A stretch of 64,000 bases of DNA from Chryseobacterium balustinum (GCF_900168205.1 NZ_FUZE01000002.1:248001-312000); one strand, 5' to 3'; numbered from the stretch's first letter, positions 17,418-26,052 are shown. Notes: generated by a model not told the origin, from the sequence alone. Translations and numbers: made by a program.

Positions 17418-18116
17418 ATGAAACTTTTTTTTGGAGAAATCAATCACGGAAAAGCAATCATCAACGACGAAGAACAACAGCACATCGTAAAAGTTCTTCG
17501 CATGAAAGATGGCGAAGAAATTCATGTGACTGACGGAAAGGGAAATCTTGCTTCCGGAACATTAATTATTGAAGGTAAAAAAGCAGGAATTGAAGTTGCT
17601 GAAATTAAAACTGAAACACCCGCTTTTAATCCAAAACTTCATATTGCTATTGCTCCAACCAAAAATATCGACCGTATCGAATTTTTCGTAGAAAAAGCAG
17701 TAGAAATGGGAATTTCTGAAATTACAATTCTTCAAACCGAAAAAACTGAACGTAAAAATCTGAATATTGATAAAATCAGAAAGCAGGCAATTGCAGCATC
17801 AAAGCAAAGTTTGAGATTTCATTTTCCGGTTATTAATGATTTAATTAAAATTCAGGATTTTCTTAAAAATATTGATTCGGAAACCACTTTTGTAGCGCAC
17901 TGTAACGAAAATTTAGAAAGAATAGCTTTAAATGAAATTCCAGCATTAGAAAATTACACTTTTCTAATTGGTCCTGAAGGCGACTTTTCGGATAAGGAAA
18001 TTCTATTTTTAGCTGAAAAAGGAATTAAAGCAGTTTCATTAGGAAATCAAAGATTGAGAACGGAAACTGCGGGAGTTTTTGTTGCTGCGTGGAATTATAA
18101 TAAAATGATTAAATAG
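17418..18116 (+). CDS. rsmE: 16S rRNA (uracil-1498-N3)-methyltransferase RsmE
   Basis: A 232-residue SPOUT enzyme. The N-terminal PUA-like domain (HIVKVLRMKDGEEIHVTDGKG) precedes the knot domain, with ISEITILQTEKTER, LIGPEGDFSDKE and SLGNQRLRTETA as the S-adenosylmethionine-binding loops. It methylates U1498 of 16S rRNA in the assembled 30S subunit. Its last 8 bp overlap the end of the convergent gene at 18109. Confidence 0.95.
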   Translation: MKLFFGEINHGKAIINDEEQQHIVKVLRMKDGEEIHVTDGKGNLASGTLIIEGKKAGIEVAEIKTETPAFNPKLHIAIAPTKNIDRIEFFVEKAVEMGISEITILQTEKTERKNLNIDKIRKQAIAASKQSLRFHFPVINDLIKIQDFLKNIDSETTFVAHCNENLERIALNEIPALENYTFLIGPEGDFSDKEILFLAEKGIKAVSLGNQRLRTETAGVFVAAWNYNKMIK

Positions 18117-18645
18117 TTTTCTCTTTAAACCTTTTTATAGGCCAGGTAATTCCTATCTGAAGAGTATTGATCGGAAAATTTTCAGCTTTCAGTAATCTAA
18201 AATTATATCCAACAGTCAGTTTTCCGCCACCGCCACCAAATCCCAAGTACGGCATCACTCGTGGAATCACTTTCTCAAAGTTGGTCTGAAATTGTACTTC
18301 CGCACCTAAAGCTATTCCTGCGCTGGAAGCCACCCCTATTTTAGGAGCCATAAAAAAGTCATACCGATTATTAAATATAAAATCACTTCCCGCATAATAT
18401 ACTTTTGCCGCACCGTGATTTCCGCCATACTCAATTATTTTAGCAAAAACAACCTCAATGATATGCATTTGCGACGCTATGAATGTTTTTGTATTATCTT
18501 TTGCGTCACCAGCATAATGATAACCCACCAATATTGCAGGAGTAACTGTAGTTTTTAATCTTTTGGGAGAGAGTGTATCAAACTTCAATTGAGAAAACAT
18601 ACAGCCATAGAAAAGGAAAAATAAAACAGAAAATAATCTCGTCAT
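18109..18645 (-). CDS. Exported protein of unknown function, predicted beta-rich
   Basis: A 178-residue protein with an N-terminal hydrophobic signal (RLFSVLFFLFYGCMFSQ). It could be cleaved after FSQ, typical of flavobacterial exported proteins; a lipobox reading at Cys15 is less likely. Alternating hydrophobic strands and Gly-rich turns (GFGGGGGKLTVGYNF) with a terminal aromatic strand suggest a small outer-membrane beta-barrel. The family is not recognised. It is convergent with rsmE (8-bp overlap) and starts 27 bp after the stop of the TrmH-type gene, so it may be co-transcribed with it. Confidence 0.65.
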   Translation of the reverse strand: MTRLFSVLFFLFYGCMFSQLKFDTLSPKRLKTTVTPAILVGYHYAGDAKDNTKTFIASQMHIIEVVFAKIIEYGGNHGAAKVYYAGSDFIFNNRYDFFMAPKIGVASSAGIALGAEVQFQTNFEKVIPRVMPYLGFGGGGGKLTVGYNFRLLKAENFPINTLQIGITWPIKRFKEKTI

Positions 18646-18672
18646 GATGATTTAAAATTTTAATAATAACTT

Positions 18673-19344
18673 TTAAAAGTTGAAATTATTATCTCTTAAA
18701 TACTTTTCAAAAATCTGCGGCCCACTTCGCATAGAATTCACTGCCCAACGAATTTTCATTCGTAGCAGTTTTTCTTCATTCAGCTTATAATCAATATTAG
18801 ATTTTATCAGTTTTTGCTTTAATTCATACATACAGATTGAAGCCGCAACCGAAACATTAAAACTTCTGGTAAAACCATACATCGGAATTGCCAAGGTTTC
18901 ATCTGCAAAATCTAAAACCTCTTGAGAAACACCTTCCATTTCGGTTCCGAAAACAAGAGCAATCGGCTCGGTAATTTCATAATCAGGTAAAAATTTTGCA
19001 TTTTTTTCTAAAGAAACTGCTACCATTTTGTACCCTCTGTCTTTAATATTCTGAAAAGATTCCATATTTCTGGGAAGTCTTTCTACTTCCACCCAAGTAT
19101 CTGCGCCTTTTGTAACTTTTAAATTCGGCTCAAAACTATGCTCTTCCTGCAAAGCAACCACTTTATGAAAACCACACGCTTCTACAGACCTTACAATTGC
19201 CGCTGCATTTCTAAACTGATAAACATCTTCAACCACTGGAAGTACAAAATCTGAACTTTCAGGAGCAAAATGCTCAATTTTCTTTAATCTTTCTTCAGTT
19301 AAAAATTGTTGTAAATACTCGTAAGTTTTCTCTAAATCTTTCAT
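18673..19344 (-). CDS. trmH: TrmH-family RNA 2'-O-methyltransferase
   Basis: A 223-residue SPOUT protein. The N-terminal helix region contains FRNAAAIVRSVEACGFHKV (Asn-Arg motif 1). The knot has ALVFGTEMEGVSQEVL (motif 2) and IPMYGFTRSFNVSVAASICMYE (motif 3). The length and the long C-terminal tail (IRWAVNSMRSGPQIFEKYL) match tRNA (guanosine-18-2'-O)-methyltransferase TrmH rather than the 23S enzyme RlmB, which carries an extra N-terminal domain. Assignment to G18 is inference from these features. Confidence 0.85.
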   Translation of the reverse strand: MKDLEKTYEYLQQFLTEERLKKIEHFAPESSDFVLPVVEDVYQFRNAAAIVRSVEACGFHKVVALQEEHSFEPNLKVTKGADTWVEVERLPRNMESFQNIKDRGYKMVAVSLEKNAKFLPDYEITEPIALVFGTEMEGVSQEVLDFADETLAIPMYGFTRSFNVSVAASICMYELKQKLIKSNIDYKLNEEKLLRMKIRWAVNSMRSGPQIFEKYLRDNNFNF

Positions 19345-19371
19345 CTTCTTTCAAATCTTTGCAAATTAACG

Positions 19372-19379
19372 TAATTTTG
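19372..19379 (+). promoter_or_regulatory. -7 box of the asparaginase gene
   Basis: TAATTTTG matches TAnnTTTG, 49 bp before the ATG. No -33 element at normal spacing. Confidence 0.35.
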
Positions 19380-19428
19380 AAATTCTGAACCTGAAAAGAA
19401 ACTCAAAATCTTTAATTTAAATAAAAAA

Positions 19429-20445
19429 ATGAAGCGAAAAGTCCTTCTGATTTATACCGGCGGAACGATTGGTATGGAAAAAGACTACGAAACCGGAAGT
19501 CTCCGTGCCTTTGATTTCGGAAATATTTTTGAGAAAATGCCCGAAATGAAACTCATGGAATGTGAAGTTTTCGTACATCCTTTTGAAAAACCTCTCGATT
19601 CTTCCGATATGGGACCTGAGGAATGGAGAATGATCGCCAGTTTAATATTCGACAATTATAAGAAATATGACGGCTTCCTGATTCTTCACGGGACAGATAC
19701 GATGTCTTATACTGCTTCTGCATTGAGTTTTATGTTGAAAGGTTTGACAAAGCCCGTTATTTTAACCGGTTCACAACTTCCCATTGGAGATTTGAGAACT
19801 GACGCCAAAGAAAATCTTCTGACGAGCCTTTATTATGCAAGTCTTTATGAACAGAATGATGCCGTGATACAGGAAGTTGCGATTTATTTTGAATATAAAT
19901 TATTGAGAGGAAACCGTACTTTGAAATATTCTGCAGAGTATTTTGATGCCTATGCAAGTCCGAACTATCCTATTTTAGGGCAATCTGGAGTTCATTTAAA
20001 AATTGACAAGGATAATCTTTTCCGTTGTGATGGCAGAATTGAATTTCATGTAGATGAACATATTTCTGAAGATGTTTTGTTCTGGAGAATTTTTCCGGGC
20101 ATGAAACTGAATCATTTTAAAGAAATTCCGAAAATGAAAGTGTTGATCTTGCAGGTTTTCGGGTCGGGAACGATTTTCAGCAGCGAAAAAACACTTGAAA
20201 CTTTACAGCAAATCAGAAATAACGGAACTGAAATCGTAGTGGTAAGTCAGTGTATTTCCGGTGGAATATCGTTTGGAAAATACGAAAACTCTAATATTTT
20301 CTCAAGAATCGGAGCAATCAGCGGAAGAGATATGACTGCAGAATCTGCGATTACTAAAGCAATGCACCTTATTGACAATCCTAATTATCATGGAAGTTTT
20401 GCCGATAATTTTGCAAGAAATATCTGTGGAGAAATAAGCGAGTAA
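19429..20445 (+). CDS. ansA: Type I L-asparaginase
   Basis: A 338-residue cytosolic enzyme that hydrolyses L-asparagine to aspartate and ammonia. The two catalytic threonine motifs are present: T10-GGTIGM at the start and HGTDT (87-91). TDAKENL supplies the catalytic Lys near residue 130. There is no signal peptide, which with the length supports the cytosolic type I (AnsA) class rather than periplasmic type II. The stop lies 59 bp before tRNA-Ser. Confidence 0.93.
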   Translation: MKRKVLLIYTGGTIGMEKDYETGSLRAFDFGNIFEKMPEMKLMECEVFVHPFEKPLDSSDMGPEEWRMIASLIFDNYKKYDGFLILHGTDTMSYTASALSFMLKGLTKPVILTGSQLPIGDLRTDAKENLLTSLYYASLYEQNDAVIQEVAIYFEYKLLRGNRTLKYSAEYFDAYASPNYPILGQSGVHLKIDKDNLFRCDGRIEFHVDEHISEDVLFWRIFPGMKLNHFKEIPKMKVLILQVFGSGTIFSSEKTLETLQQIRNNGTEIVVVSQCISGGISFGKYENSNIFSRIGAISGRDMTAESAITKAMHLIDNPNYHGSFADNFARNICGEISE

Positions 20446-20459
20446 TTTTAAATTAAGAA

Positions 20460-20490
20460 TTTGTAGATTCAATAAAATAGCCTATTTTTG
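20460..20490 (+). promoter_or_regulatory. Promoter of tRNA-Ser
   Basis: TTTG at 20460-20463 and TATTTTTG at 20483-20490 with exactly 19 bp between. This is the textbook Bacteroidetes promoter spacing, and the tRNA starts 14 bp downstream. Confidence 0.75.
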
Positions 20491-20496
20491 CAGTCT

Positions 20497-22116
20497 TCAA
20501 ACATAGAGAGGTGTCCGAGTGGTTGAAGGAGCCACCCTGGAAAGGTGGTATACGGGTAACTGTATCGTGGGTTCGAATCCCATCTTCTCTACAATCAAGG
20601 AGAAATGATCATTTTGATCGTTTCTCTTTTTTTTTACACCTTCTAACTCATTATTAATCTGAAAGATATGGTGTGCTATGGAGTTAATTCGTGCGGTTCG
20701 ATAATGTTTTCCGTCAAATTCCAATTTTTCAGGAAATATCGAACCAATTATTGCCCGCTTTGTCTCAATGCCCCCTTTTTGGTAGTGTTTTCCGATATTT
20801 TGAAGTGTCTCTAAGGCTTGTTCGAGCAGTTTTTCTATATTGCTAATTTGAGGAACTGAATTTTTATTTAATTCTTCTTCCAATTTTGAAATCCGTTCTT
20901 TGCATTCCCTTTTAATTTCCAGATATTCATCATCATCAATTATCTCTGACAGAAACTTATTTCGGGCAAAAGATAGTTTGTTATTGAGTGAGTCAATTTC
21001 GTCAGATATTTTCTTTTTCTCCTTTAATGGATCGTTTATGAAATTCTGATAATTCTCCGTCAAAAGCATTTTTAGATATTTTTTAACTGGTGTATTCATT
21101 TCGAATGCCATCAATCCATCTTCAAAAGCTTTATTGACAAGTTCTGCTCTTTCTCTGAACCCGCAGGTAGAATTACAATGGTAATAATAGTATCTATTAT
21201 TTCGACCTCTCGAAGCACTGGCAGTAATTGTCTTACCACAGTTAGGGCACGTTAGAAAACCTCGAAGAGGAAAGTTTTCCTGAACAGTGATTTTTGTGTT
21301 CGGTCTTTGGGGTCGTTTCTTACCATCTAATATTTCTTGTACCTTGTCAAAAAGTTCCTCACTGATCAACGGTTCATGTTGACCTTCTACAAAACAGGCT
21401 TCCTCATCTTTATGCTTTGGAACAAACACTTTACCGCAATAAATGGGATTACGAATAGCTATATGAAAAGATGTCCTACTAACACTTTTCCTCAAAGACT
21501 CATTTATTTTAGTTCTTATAGAGTTGCTTGCATAAATTCCTTTTGACAACTCATTAAATGCCCACTTCATTTTTGTTGCTTCTGGTTCTTTGATTGCAAT
21601 ATACTTTTTACCATTCTCTGTAATCTTATTTGCATATCCAAATGGAGCTTTGCCCATAACACGACCTTCTTTAACAGCTCTTCTCATCCCATAAAAAACA
21701 TTGAGTGCTCTTCTGTCATTTTCAACCTCAGGCGCAGCCAAATATATCGCTAACATCATTTTGTTTTCTGGGATGGAAAGATCAAGCGGTTGTTCAACGG
21801 CTTGTAATTCTACACCCAATTTTGAGAGGATGCTTATCATCTGATAGGCATCGCCTGCGTTTCTGCTAAACCGATCCCATTTTGTAAACAATATGACATT
21901 GGTTTTAGAACCTCTCTTCTTAAGTTCAGTCAAAAGCTTCTTCCATTCGGGACGGTTAAAAGATTTTGCAGAATGATCTTCATAAATAACATTACCTACA
22001 GTAAAATTATTCTGTGAACAGAAACGTCTTAAACGTTCTTCCTGGTCTCTTTGGGAATAACCTTTATCCGCTTGTTCATCTGTCGATACACGTATATATA
22101 GATCTGCTGTTTTCAT
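20497..22116 (-). CDS. Large serine recombinase, C-terminus running into tRNA-Ser
   Basis: A 539-residue site-specific recombinase that would integrate and excise the island. It has a resolvase domain with catalytic Ser11 in RVSTDEQ (residues 1-145), a recombinase domain (about 155-265), a zinc ribbon (C290, C293, C314, C318) and a coiled coil (about 365-445). Residues from about 509 onward, including GFEPT, are simply the antisense reading of tRNA-Ser, and residues about 497-505 read the tRNA terminator. No stop codon precedes them. The functional protein probably ends in effect near residue 500, and the tail would change on excision. Confidence 0.9.
   Translation of the reverse strand: MKTADLYIRVSTDEQADKGYSQRDQEERLRRFCSQNNFTVGNVIYEDHSAKSFNRPEWKKLLTELKKRGSKTNVILFTKWDRFSRNAGDAYQMISILSKLGVELQAVEQPLDLSIPENKMMLAIYLAAPEVENDRRALNVFYGMRRAVKEGRVMGKAPFGYANKITENGKKYIAIKEPEATKMKWAFNELSKGIYASNSIRTKINESLRKSVSRTSFHIAIRNPIYCGKVFVPKHKDEEACFVEGQHEPLISEELFDKVQEILDGKKRPQRPNTKITVQENFPLRGFLTCPNCGKTITASASRGRNNRYYYYHCNSTCGFRERAELVNKAFEDGLMAFEMNTPVKKYLKMLLTENYQNFINDPLKEKKKISDEIDSLNNKLSFARNKFLSEIIDDDEYLEIKRECKERISKLEEELNKNSVPQISNIEKLLEQALETLQNIGKHYQKGGIETKRAIIGSIFPEKLEFDGKHYRTARINSIAHHIFQINNELEGVKKKRNDQNDHFSLIVEKMGFEPTIQLPVYHLSRVAPSTTRTPLYV
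20505..20591 (+). tRNA. tRNA-Ser (GGA)
   Basis: An 87-nt class II tRNA. The acceptor stem pairs AGAGAGG with CTTCTCT, and the anticodon stem CCACC/GGTGG holds a seven-base loop with GGA at 20539-20541. A long variable arm precedes the T-arm (GTGGG-TTCGAAT-CCCAT). The discriminator is A and CCA is not encoded. The tRNA is intact although a serine-recombinase island abuts its 3' end. Confidence 0.95.
20600..20635 (+). terminator. Terminator of tRNA-Ser
   Basis: GAGAAATGATCA (20600-20611) pairs with TGATCGTTTCTC (20615-20626), one mismatch, followed by T-rich sequence. It overlaps the 3' coding end of the recombinase on the other strand. Confidence 0.75.
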
Positions 22117-22209
22117 AATTTTAAAATTTAATTCTGTTGAGTAATATTGAAGTATGGTAGAATAATAGAATGTCAGATCTATCAGCAGTCGATATTCTAT
22201 TAATGAGTA

Positions 22210-22377
22210 TCATTTCTGATCAGTATCGAAATACTTTTTGATGACCATTAAAGTAAGATTATACAAAAATTCCATTATTTGTTCAGCTTCCTCTTTTGTC
22301 AATTCCATACCTTCTAATCGGAAATATTCAATTACTTCCTCAATTGGTATTTTTTTTATTTCTTTTGTCTGAGACAT
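22210..22377 (-). CDS. Small hypothetical protein, 55 aa
   Basis: A short gene starting at the ATG at 22377 and ending in TGA. The product is charged and helical (MSQTKEIKKIPIEEV...), with an ELTKEEAEQIMEFLYNLTLM segment that could be an amphipathic helix. It lies about 90 bp upstream of the recombinase on the same strand, so it may be a recombination directionality factor or a regulator of the recombinase. That role is a guess from position and size only. Confidence 0.55.
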   Translation of the reverse strand: MSQTKEIKKIPIEEVIEYFRLEGMELTKEEAEQIMEFLYNLTLMVIKKYFDTDQK

Positions 22378-22515
22378 AAATGCAGAATTTCCCTAAATAT
22401 AATTCAGAGAAATTCCATTTTATTAATGGTAAGTACCTTGATGCACTCTTAGGCATCAAAAGTCTTAATGTAAATAAACTACGCATTTGATTAGAGTCAT
22501 TCTTCTGTTAAGTGT

Positions 22516-24165
22516 TTAATCAGCATTTTTTTCACAGAGAGAATTTATCTCAAAATTCAATAATAATTTACCATCTATCACAACTTCTTTAAGTACCTCC
22601 ATCAAATTGTCTACAATCATTTTCATCTGATCTGCTTTCTCAGTGTTAACCTTTGCTATACTGTGATGTACGCTCATATTATAATCAGTAAAGGAAAATA
22701 TGTTGGATGAGAATTGCGCGAAAAGATAGTTGTACTTATGTATATCCTGATCAGCATAGATACATAATTGCCAAAGGGCTTCACTGGTCATATAATTAGG
22801 CAGATAAAATGCTTTTGCATATATGTAAGTTCTGCAGAAGGACAAGAGAAATAATGCGAAGAGATTATCTACACCTTGATAATTTTCTTCTTTTCCGTCA
22901 ATCAATTTATAAAACTGCAATGAACTTTCTAATGTGCTCTTGTAATGGAAATGCAAGTCATTGTGCTGTGGATGATGAGGCATCTGCCAATGCGGTTCGG
23001 GATGATATTGATCTGAGACATAGACCAAATGTTTGGCTTGCATAATGAAAACAAAGAAGCTCTGGTATTGATAAAGATTCTTTTGAATCCAGTAGCGATC
23101 GTGACCGACCAATAAAAATCTATATTTATTTCCAAATATACTTGTCAAAGAATGAGTGATGGATTTTATTTTTTCATTATTCACATTCAGACCGATCAAA
23201 AGCAGATAGTAGGTTTTTACTTCTCCATAAGTTGTTTGATGAAAGAAATAGATCTGTTCCAATTCTACAAAAGTCAGGATTCTGTCAATAGCTCTTTCAA
23301 GTATTTCATCTTTCGGATATTCTTCCATTGGAAACACATCTTGGTCGACCTTATAAATTTCTTCATATTGCTTTTTAATCAGATGTTTCAATTCATAAAA
23401 CCGAGCTTCGATGTAAGTAAATAACGAATCCTCAATGATGCGTAATGATTCAAACATTTCGTTGTTATAAATAATCTCATCTTCCTCAATCGCCTTTTTT
23501 GCTTCGTCAAAAAGTTCAGTTACAAAATATTCGTGTTGATTCTTTTTCACAAAAAATTGCTTGAGTTCCGGAATATAAATCAACAAATTATTTATCCTTT
23601 GATTGAGATCGATGTCACTTGTCCTATTTCCGGTATACAATTCCTCTAGATATTCTAGGTCATATTTGATCAGTTCTTCGTAAGAAGTAAAGGCACTGTT
23701 ATAGGAATTCTCAGCGATCAGCCTTTCGACCTGCAACTGATGGATCTCGTGGTCGTGGTGAAAAGTATCTTCGTACCGATTGAACTTTTTGTGATATTTT
23801 TTCCAGTTTCTATTGATTAAAAGTGAAGAACGTGAATCTTCTTTCTGATAGATTATTGATGACTGATGACAATGGTATTCTATGAATGGGTGACCTTTAG
23901 AAAATTGGTATTCGAGTCTTGAATAATCAATGAAGTAAATATAGACCTGATATTGTTCTCTGACTTCGGCAACCCATTTTTTTGACTGTAATTTTATAGC
24001 ATCTGCATTTTTAGAAACGGAGATCAGTAGGTGTGATTTCGTTGAGCTCTTTTCCTGCTTGTAGAATATCTGAACAATTGAATAGTCGTGTATAAGCTGA
24101 TTCAATGTATTTTCCAAGAACTCGTTGGCGAGAACTGAAAACGGAGATTTATTTGGCGTTTTCAT
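22516..24165 (-). CDS. Unknown protein, possible degenerate nucleotidyltransferase/HEPN tandem
   Basis: A 549-residue protein without signal peptide or membrane helices. Two stretches look alike in layout. Near residues 15-110 and 310-390 there are beta-strand-rich blocks (SHLLISVSKNADAIKL; TYYLLLIGLNVNNEKI). Each is followed by a long helical His/Tyr-rich block (about 120-280 and 400-520; FCRTYIYAKAFYLP). This recalls tandem minimal nucleotidyltransferase plus HEPN proteins, but no GS...DxD catalytic motif and no Rx4-6H RNase motif is visible, so both halves would be inactive. The start overlaps the stop of the upstream gene by 4 bp. Function is unknown. Confidence 0.55.
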   Translation of the reverse strand: MKTPNKSPFSVLANEFLENTLNQLIHDYSIVQIFYKQEKSSTKSHLLISVSKNADAIKLQSKKWVAEVREQYQVYIYFIDYSRLEYQFSKGHPFIEYHCHQSSIIYQKEDSRSSLLINRNWKKYHKKFNRYEDTFHHDHEIHQLQVERLIAENSYNSAFTSYEELIKYDLEYLEELYTGNRTSDIDLNQRINNLLIYIPELKQFFVKKNQHEYFVTELFDEAKKAIEEDEIIYNNEMFESLRIIEDSLFTYIEARFYELKHLIKKQYEEIYKVDQDVFPMEEYPKDEILERAIDRILTFVELEQIYFFHQTTYGEVKTYYLLLIGLNVNNEKIKSITHSLTSIFGNKYRFLLVGHDRYWIQKNLYQYQSFFVFIMQAKHLVYVSDQYHPEPHWQMPHHPQHNDLHFHYKSTLESSLQFYKLIDGKEENYQGVDNLFALFLLSFCRTYIYAKAFYLPNYMTSEALWQLCIYADQDIHKYNYLFAQFSSNIFSFTDYNMSVHHSIAKVNTEKADQMKMIVDNLMEVLKEVVIDGKLLLNFEINSLCEKNAD

Positions 24166-24806
24166 AGTTGATCGTTTTTAGTTTCATAATCACTATCGTA
24201 GTATATAAAGATAGCCTCAATAAATAGGCGAACCAAGGCAAACCATACCATCATATCGATATGTACACCCATTTCGGGATCGCTGTCAAATCCCAAAGTC
24301 TGTTTCAAAACAAAATCAGGGTCTTTCATATTTTCTTGATATTTCTTAAAGTAATCAATTCCTACTATTGATAATATTAGTAGGAATAGCTCATTAATAC
24401 TTTCCTCGGAAGTGATTGCATTCATTATATAATTTATGCTATCAAATTGAGTCACATCATCGACCTTGCATTTACTCAAATTACCCTTATCATTGTCAAA
24501 ATAAAAATGAATGAGTAATAATATGCAGGACAACAGTCCTGCCGTCTTGACATCCCGCCTGCTTGCATCTTTGATCTCAATCTTTCCTGATAGCAATTTG
24601 TCCAATTCGTATTCTTGAATCAAATCCGGATAACTATCAAGCAATTCTGTAAGCCTGGGATTATTCAGTTGGTCACGCAGGCAAAATATACCTAATTCAA
24701 GATCTACTCCTTGAGAATTCTGAACCAGAATACTTAATGCGATCTCAGCTTGCTCTCTTGTTTGTACAAGCTGTTTCTCTTTACTAAAGGGTGTGTTCTT
24801 TTTCAT
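24162..24806 (-). CDS. Hypothetical protein, 214 aa
   Basis: Not recognised. A mostly alpha-helical soluble protein with hydrophobic helices around residues 88-102 (LLSCILLLIHFYF), 138-152 and 186-204. These are short for membrane spans, so a helical bundle is more likely. A QTREQAEIALSILVQN segment lies near the N-terminus. It ends in a 4-bp ATGA overlap with the 549-residue gene, so the two are translated together and may form a complex. A 67-bp gap separates it from the upstream 184-residue gene. Confidence 0.55.
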   Translation of the reverse strand: MKKNTPFSKEKQLVQTREQAEIALSILVQNSQGVDLELGIFCLRDQLNNPRLTELLDSYPDLIQEYELDKLLSGKIEIKDASRRDVKTAGLLSCILLLIHFYFDNDKGNLSKCKVDDVTQFDSINYIMNAITSEESINELFLLILSIVGIDYFKKYQENMKDPDFVLKQTLGFDSDPEMGVHIDMMVWFALVRLFIEAIFIYYDSDYETKNDQL

Positions 24807-24841
24807 TTCAATAATTTTGCTTTAGTAAAGTTGACGAATGA

Positions 24842-24895
24842 GTGAAGGATATTCTATTCTGGAAAGGGATATATTAGTCAGAATTATCCTTCACG
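24842..24895. repeat. Inverted repeat inside the unknown operon
   Basis: GTGAAGGAT (from 24842) and ATCCTTCAC (up to about 24895) face each other around about 35 bp and overlap the last codons of the 184-residue gene. It could attenuate transcription into the downstream two genes. The loop holds AAAGGGATAT, also seen at 25511-25520 in similar form. Confidence 0.35.
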
Positions 24896-25428
24896 TTATC
24901 TTTGATCTTTATGACACCTCTTTCACTCATTACCTGCGCTGCATCCAGCATTTTAACAAGGTAAATATGTGGAGTGATAAGGTCATAATCAAATTCTTCC
25001 CTGTAAGGTGAAAGTGACACGTGAACAATTTCATTCAAGAAAAACTCATATTCGTCCAACGTTTTGCATTTGAATGCTTTCTCGAATACAAGAAATGGAT
25101 TTTGATATTCTTCTTTATTTAAAGATGCCTGACTTATGATCTGCCATTCTTCGGGAACTTCTTTTACCTTCCATCTTTTAGCTTTGAATGTTAGCAGATA
25201 AGCTCCCCTTATAAATGATCTGACAGCAGTATGAAAATCGAAGATGTCTCCCGGACGTTCTTTGTTACAGACCTCAGCTTTGTAGACAAACAGCATAACC
25301 TCATTGAGTGTATTTTTATAGCTGTCTACAGTACAGTAGTTAAAAAAAGCGTTAATTAGCTCAAAAGGATCTTCAATTTCGTATGTCGCCCAGAAATTAG
25401 TTTCCATCGATATTTTTATCTTTTTCAT
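24874..25428 (-). CDS. Hypothetical protein, 184 aa
   Basis: First gene of the minus-strand unknown operon. The product is soluble, acidic and mainly helical, with many aromatic residues (NFWATYEIEDPFELINAFFNYC). A VRSFIRGAYLLTFKAKRW segment sits near residues 68-85. It resembles a protein I associate with Bacteroidetes mobile elements, but no named domain can be given. It is divergent from the XRE regulator at 25608, with a palindrome between them that may control both. Confidence 0.55.
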   Translation of the reverse strand: MKKIKISMETNFWATYEIEDPFELINAFFNYCTVDSYKNTLNEVMLFVYKAEVCNKERPGDIFDFHTAVRSFIRGAYLLTFKAKRWKVKEVPEEWQIISQASLNKEEYQNPFLVFEKAFKCKTLDEYEFFLNEIVHVSLSPYREEFDYDLITPHIYLVKMLDAAQVMSERGVIKIKDNVKDNSD

Positions 25429-25497
25429 AATATTATAATTTAAAATCGAGAACTAAATTCTGGTCTTCAGTGTGAATAATCTATCCTTTTCAGGAAT

Positions 25498-25523
25498 AAA
25501 ATATCCGACGGAAGGGATATTTT
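25498..25523. promoter_or_regulatory. Candidate operator between unknown operon and XRE gene
   Basis: AAAATATCC (25498-25506) and GGATATTTT (25515-25523) form a perfect 9-bp dyad with an 8-bp centre. It lies in the divergent intergenic region, a normal place for the binding site of the adjacent XRE regulator. Confidence 0.4.
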
Positions 25524-25607
25524 ACAGGATAATTTTTTAACTTTACAATTCAGACGAATTAACAGAAATGGCTTTATCTTTAAGCCTTTAAAATTTTGAT
25601 AACCGCT

Positions 25608-26012
25608 ATGGAACAGAAAATACATCAAGGAAGAAATGTGAAACGCTTTAGAGAAATGCTTGGCATCAAGCAGGAGGCTTTAGCATTTGACTTGGGAGAG
25701 GAATGGAATCAAAAGAAAATTTCTATGCTGGAGCAGAAAGATATTATCGAAGATGAACTATTGAAAGCAATTTCTACAGCTCTTAAAATTCCTGTAGAGG
25801 CTTTTCAAAATTTCGATGAAGAACAAGCTGTTAATATTATTGCAAACACTTTTGACAATGGTTCAATTTTGAATGGTATCAATCATAATCCAACTTTTCA
25901 TCCTATTGAAAAGTTAGTTCAGCTACACGAAGAAAAAATTGCTTTGTATGAAAGAATGCTGAAAGAGAAAGACGAAATGATGGATAGGCTGGAGAAGCTT
26001 ATCAATAAATAA
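25608..26012 (+). CDS. XRE-type helix-turn-helix regulator
   Basis: A 134-residue protein from the ATG at 25608 (an upstream in-frame TTG adds only four residues). An N-terminal XRE helix-turn-helix (about residues 8-62; GRNVKRFREMLGIKQEALA, then SMLEQKDIIEDELLKAISTAL) is followed by a linker. A C-terminal coiled coil (about 100-134; EKIALYERMLKEKDEMMDRLE) probably mediates dimerisation. It likely represses itself and the divergent operon at 25428. A terminator follows at 26053. Confidence 0.88.
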   Translation: MEQKIHQGRNVKRFREMLGIKQEALAFDLGEEWNQKKISMLEQKDIIEDELLKAISTALKIPVEAFQNFDEEQAVNIIANTFDNGSILNGINHNPTFHPIEKLVQLHEEKIALYERMLKEKDEMMDRLEKLINK

Positions 26013-26052
26013 AATATTAGTAATTCGGGATAATTACTTTTTCATAGGAAAG

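Noticed and set aside
20560..20600. Second copy of the tRNA-Ser 3' end as the right attachment site
   Set aside because: I looked for GGTTCGAATCCCATC-like sequence between 43.0 and 44.5 kb and found none, so the right boundary is left open.
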